This document shows positions 61,540 to 64,000 of a DNA stretch of 64,000 nt, piece after piece; position 1 is the stretch's first letter, and every line of letters begins with the position of its first letter. Both the position numbers and the translations under genes were made by a program. The notes under the pieces were generated by a model. The model saw only the letters and a list, made by a program, of their open reading frames with translations. It was not told where the DNA came from and searched no databases. Origin of the DNA: Aedes albopictus (Eukaryota; Arthropoda; Insecta; Diptera; Culicidae). The DNA lies in NCBI RefSeq assembly GCF_035046485.1, contig NC_085138.1, forward strand, positions 363,199,238 through 363,263,237, read 5' to 3'.

Positions 61540-63680
61540 TTGAAAAAAAAAAGCCGCAATTTTTAATTTTGAGCCGCCATTTTGGAATTAAGTCTGGCAT
61601 CTTGGGAATTCTGGTCGCCAGTTTTTGACTCCAGACCCCCATACCAGATTAGCCCATATTGAAAGGTTGTAGAGCCCAAAACGCAATAAAACAGTTGCAA
61701 TAGTGAATTTTGAGACGCCATCTTAAATATTCTGGTCGCCATTTTTAACTTCGGTTGTCTTCCCCATTCCGAATATACCCATATTGAATTATTTTAGAGC
61801 TGAAATCTCCATTAAACAGTCGCCATCTTGAATTTTGAGCCGCCATTTTAAATTTTGAGACGCCATCTTAGATATTTTTGTCACCATCTTGGATATTTGA
61901 ATCGTAATTTTTGAACTCTAGACTTCTTCTTAATACCAAATTTACCCATATTGAATGGTTTTAGAGCCTAAATCTCCATTAAACAGACGCCTTCTTGAAT
62001 TTTGAGCCGCCATTTTAAATTTTGAGACGCCATCTTGGATATTTTGGTCACCATCTTGGATATTTTAATCGTAATTTTGGTACTCTAGTCATCTTCTTAA
62101 TACCAAATATACCCATATTGAATGGTTTTAGAGCCTAAAGCACCTTTAAACAGTCGCCATCTTGAATATTGTGCCACCATCTTGGATTTTTGGTTGCCAT
62201 TTTGAATATTCTGATCGCCATTTTTGAACTCCAGACATCTTCTTCACACTAAATATATCCATACTGCTTGGTTTGAGCGCCTAAGACTCCATTGAACAGC
62301 CGCCATCTTGAATATGGATCCGCCATCTTGTATATTCTGATCGCCATTTTAGGAGTCCAGACATCTTTCACATACTAAATAATGGTGTCTCAAAAACCAT
62401 TGAATAGTAGCCATGTTTGGACTCCGGACATCTTACCCACACCATATATTTATTAAAGTGGGTCATCGTTTATATGGAAAAATGAAAAATTCAATGGTAT
62501 CCCATCAGATCGAAGCTTTTTTGATCCCATTTCGGGACCCAAATAAGTGTGCACGATCGGTTATGTCTACGTTTTGCGTATCGCGTATGAAGTTTGTATG
62601 GGATTTTGCATGGGAAAACACACTTTTTTGTATTAATCTCATAACAAGCTCGAATTTTTCTAAAACCATGTAACCGATAAAGTGGAAACATAGCCTAGGG
62701 TGTCCTGAAAAACTTTGTCCAAGACCGCTAAGTGATCTGATGCTTAGGAAAAAAGATAAAGCGTTGGCATTGCTTGGCAAAACAGCATGATTTTGTTGCT
62801 ATTGTTATTCCTTTACATGTTAAAACATAAACACATGCATGCGGTTCGTTAGTTATAACTATTTTCACAAGCATCGGATCGCTTTCCAGTCTTCAACAAA
62901 GTTTTTCAGAACATTCCAAGCTATCATTTTACAGTATCGGTTAAAAAGTTTCAGACAAACTTTTTTAATTCAGGACAAAAATGCAAAACAGTATGTTTTC
63001 CCATACAAAATCCCATACAAATTTCAATTGCAATGCGCAAAGTGTAGACGCAACCGATCGTGCTCAAATTTTGCACAGATACTCAGGACCCGAAATGGAA
63101 CCAAAAAAGCTTTGATCTGAGAAAACGGTTCCGATGACCCACTCTTATATTTATATAGCATGGTTTTAGAGCCTAAAACTCCATTAAACAGTCACCATCT
63201 TGAACTTTGAGCCATCATATAGAATTTTAGACCGTCATCCTGGATATTCTGGTCACCATTTTTGGAGTCTAGACATTCCATTGGTTCTTCTCCATACCAA
63301 ATATACCCATAATGCATGGTTGAAAAGCCTTAAAGTTCATTAACCAACCGCCATCTTGAATTTTGAGCCACCATCTTGGATTTTAGACCGCCATTTTGGA
63401 TATTCTGAATGCCTTTCTTGGAGTCCAGACTTCTTCTTCATACCAAAAAAAAACAATGTTGCATGGTTTTAGAGCCTAAAACACTATTAAACAGCCGTCA
63501 TGTTGAATGTGGAGCCACCATCTTTGATTTCAGACCGCCATCGTAGATATTTTTGGACTCCAGAAATCTTTCGCATACCAAATATAACCATATTGCATGG
63601 TTATAGAGCCTAAAACACTATTTAACAGCCGCCATCTTGAATTTGGAGCCGCCAGCTTGAATGTTCGGCTGTCATCTTGA
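61540..63680. repeat. Array of GCCGCCATCTTG-type repeats, higher-order unit ~190 bp
   Basis: Short units (gagccgccatcttgaatttt, gacgccatcttggatatt, ggtcaccatttttg) are grouped with a spacer (cagacttcttctt, taccaaatatacccatattg, catggttttagagcctaaa, actccattaaacag) into a longer unit repeated at roughly 160-200 bp intervals. It is interrupted by a foldback element at 62457-63144. No coding frame. Confidence 0.8.
62457..63144. mobile_element. 688-bp foldback element inside the GCCATCTTG array
   Basis: The ends agtgggtcatcg and (reverse complement) agtgggtcatcgg begin arms of about 250 bp with shared strings (gatcgaagcttttttg/gatcaaagcttttttg, gcacgatcggtt, atgggattttg). The array resumes on both sides. 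Confidence 0.8.
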
Positions 63681-64000
63681 ATTTTGGGCTGACATCGTGG
63701 ATTTTCAGGTCTCCAGTGTTGATTTCTGCACAAAATTCGTCAACCATGCTAAATTTAACAAAAATCGCCACAGTTTGATGTGCCGCATGATGGGGTTTGC
63801 TTCAGTCTTGTATACGGCCAGTTATATCGGTGTTGGTCCAGATCACTGAATTGGTCATAATTCTAGGACGCCGTGACCGATTCGGACCATTTCCAATAGC
63901 AAACAATGCGGTGAAATTCTGGTTCGATTCGAGCTATAATCCGAAAAATCGGCAAATGGGGAGTGCCTTAAAAGTGAGTGAACTTTTTTTGCGCACAGAC
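63681..64000. other. Window end, unclassified sequence
   Basis: No gene. cgccgtgaccgattcggacc near 63870 and the following sequence look repeat-like, but no second copy is present in the window. Confidence 0.35.

Noticed and set aside
61540..63680. CRISPR-like repeat/spacer array
   Set aside because: Units vary in sequence and spacing and this is a eukaryotic genome; the spacers are themselves repeated.

Overview
The window reads as dipteran, most likely a culicine mosquito of the Aedes type. There is one conserved gene with very long introns, Feilai-like tRNA-derived SINEs, several non-LTR retrotransposon clades, many short terminal-inverted-repeat (TIR) elements, and almost no other coding capacity. 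The species call is inference from repeat content, not from an alignment.

The only host gene I can support is the 3' half of the heparan-sulfate co-polymerase gene tout-velu (ttv, EXT1 orthologue) on the + strand. Six coding exons join in frame: 5220-5339, 30803-31060, 31124-31411, 31593-31837, 46186-46257 and 46624-46732. They give 363 residues plus a stop, covering the linker after the GT47 domain and the whole C-terminal GT64 domain. Upstream exons lie before base 1. Two giant introns (about 25.5 kb and 14.3 kb) hold most of the repeats. The 3' UTR follows 46732, and 48-64 kb is gene-free and repeat-filled.

Layout: 0.6-4.4 kb, a degenerate 15-mer array and a broken RNase H-bearing LINE (copy 1). 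5.2 kb, first visible ttv exon. 8.1-12.1 kb, an inverted pair of related TIR elements (X and Y) with nested MITEs. 13.5-16.6 kb, LINE copy 2 with a very long target-site duplication and its own nested retroposon. 18.5-23.7 kb, dispersed repeats, a SINE, and C-rich and G-rich arrays. 23.9-28.2 kb, a mixed repeat block, a TIR element with TA duplication and an RTE-type LINE. 28.7-29.9 kb, a miniature LTR element with a SINE in one LTR. 30.8-31.8 kb, three ttv exons. 32.7-37.3 kb, a CR1-like LINE on the - strand broken by a large palindrome. 38.2-39.5 kb, an interrupted second RTE copy. 40.0-40.3 kb, a near-perfect 297-bp hairpin. 41.0-44.5 kb, LINE copy 3 (-) carrying three later insertions. 45-45.7 kb, a foldback element with a nested MITE. 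46.2-46.7 kb, the last ttv exons. 48-64 kb, SINEs, degenerate arrays, a solo-LTR candidate, a retroposon with a 23-bp duplication, a 2.16-kb long-TIR element, and an array of GCCATCTT-type motifs holding another foldback element.

I found no convincing undescribed biological system such as a defence locus or gene cluster. The most interesting material is structural: nested insertions that can be ordered in time, several recent long hairpins, one unusually long target-site duplication, and an array that resembles YY1/Pho binding sites. All comparisons were made by eye, so percentages and boundaries are approximate.
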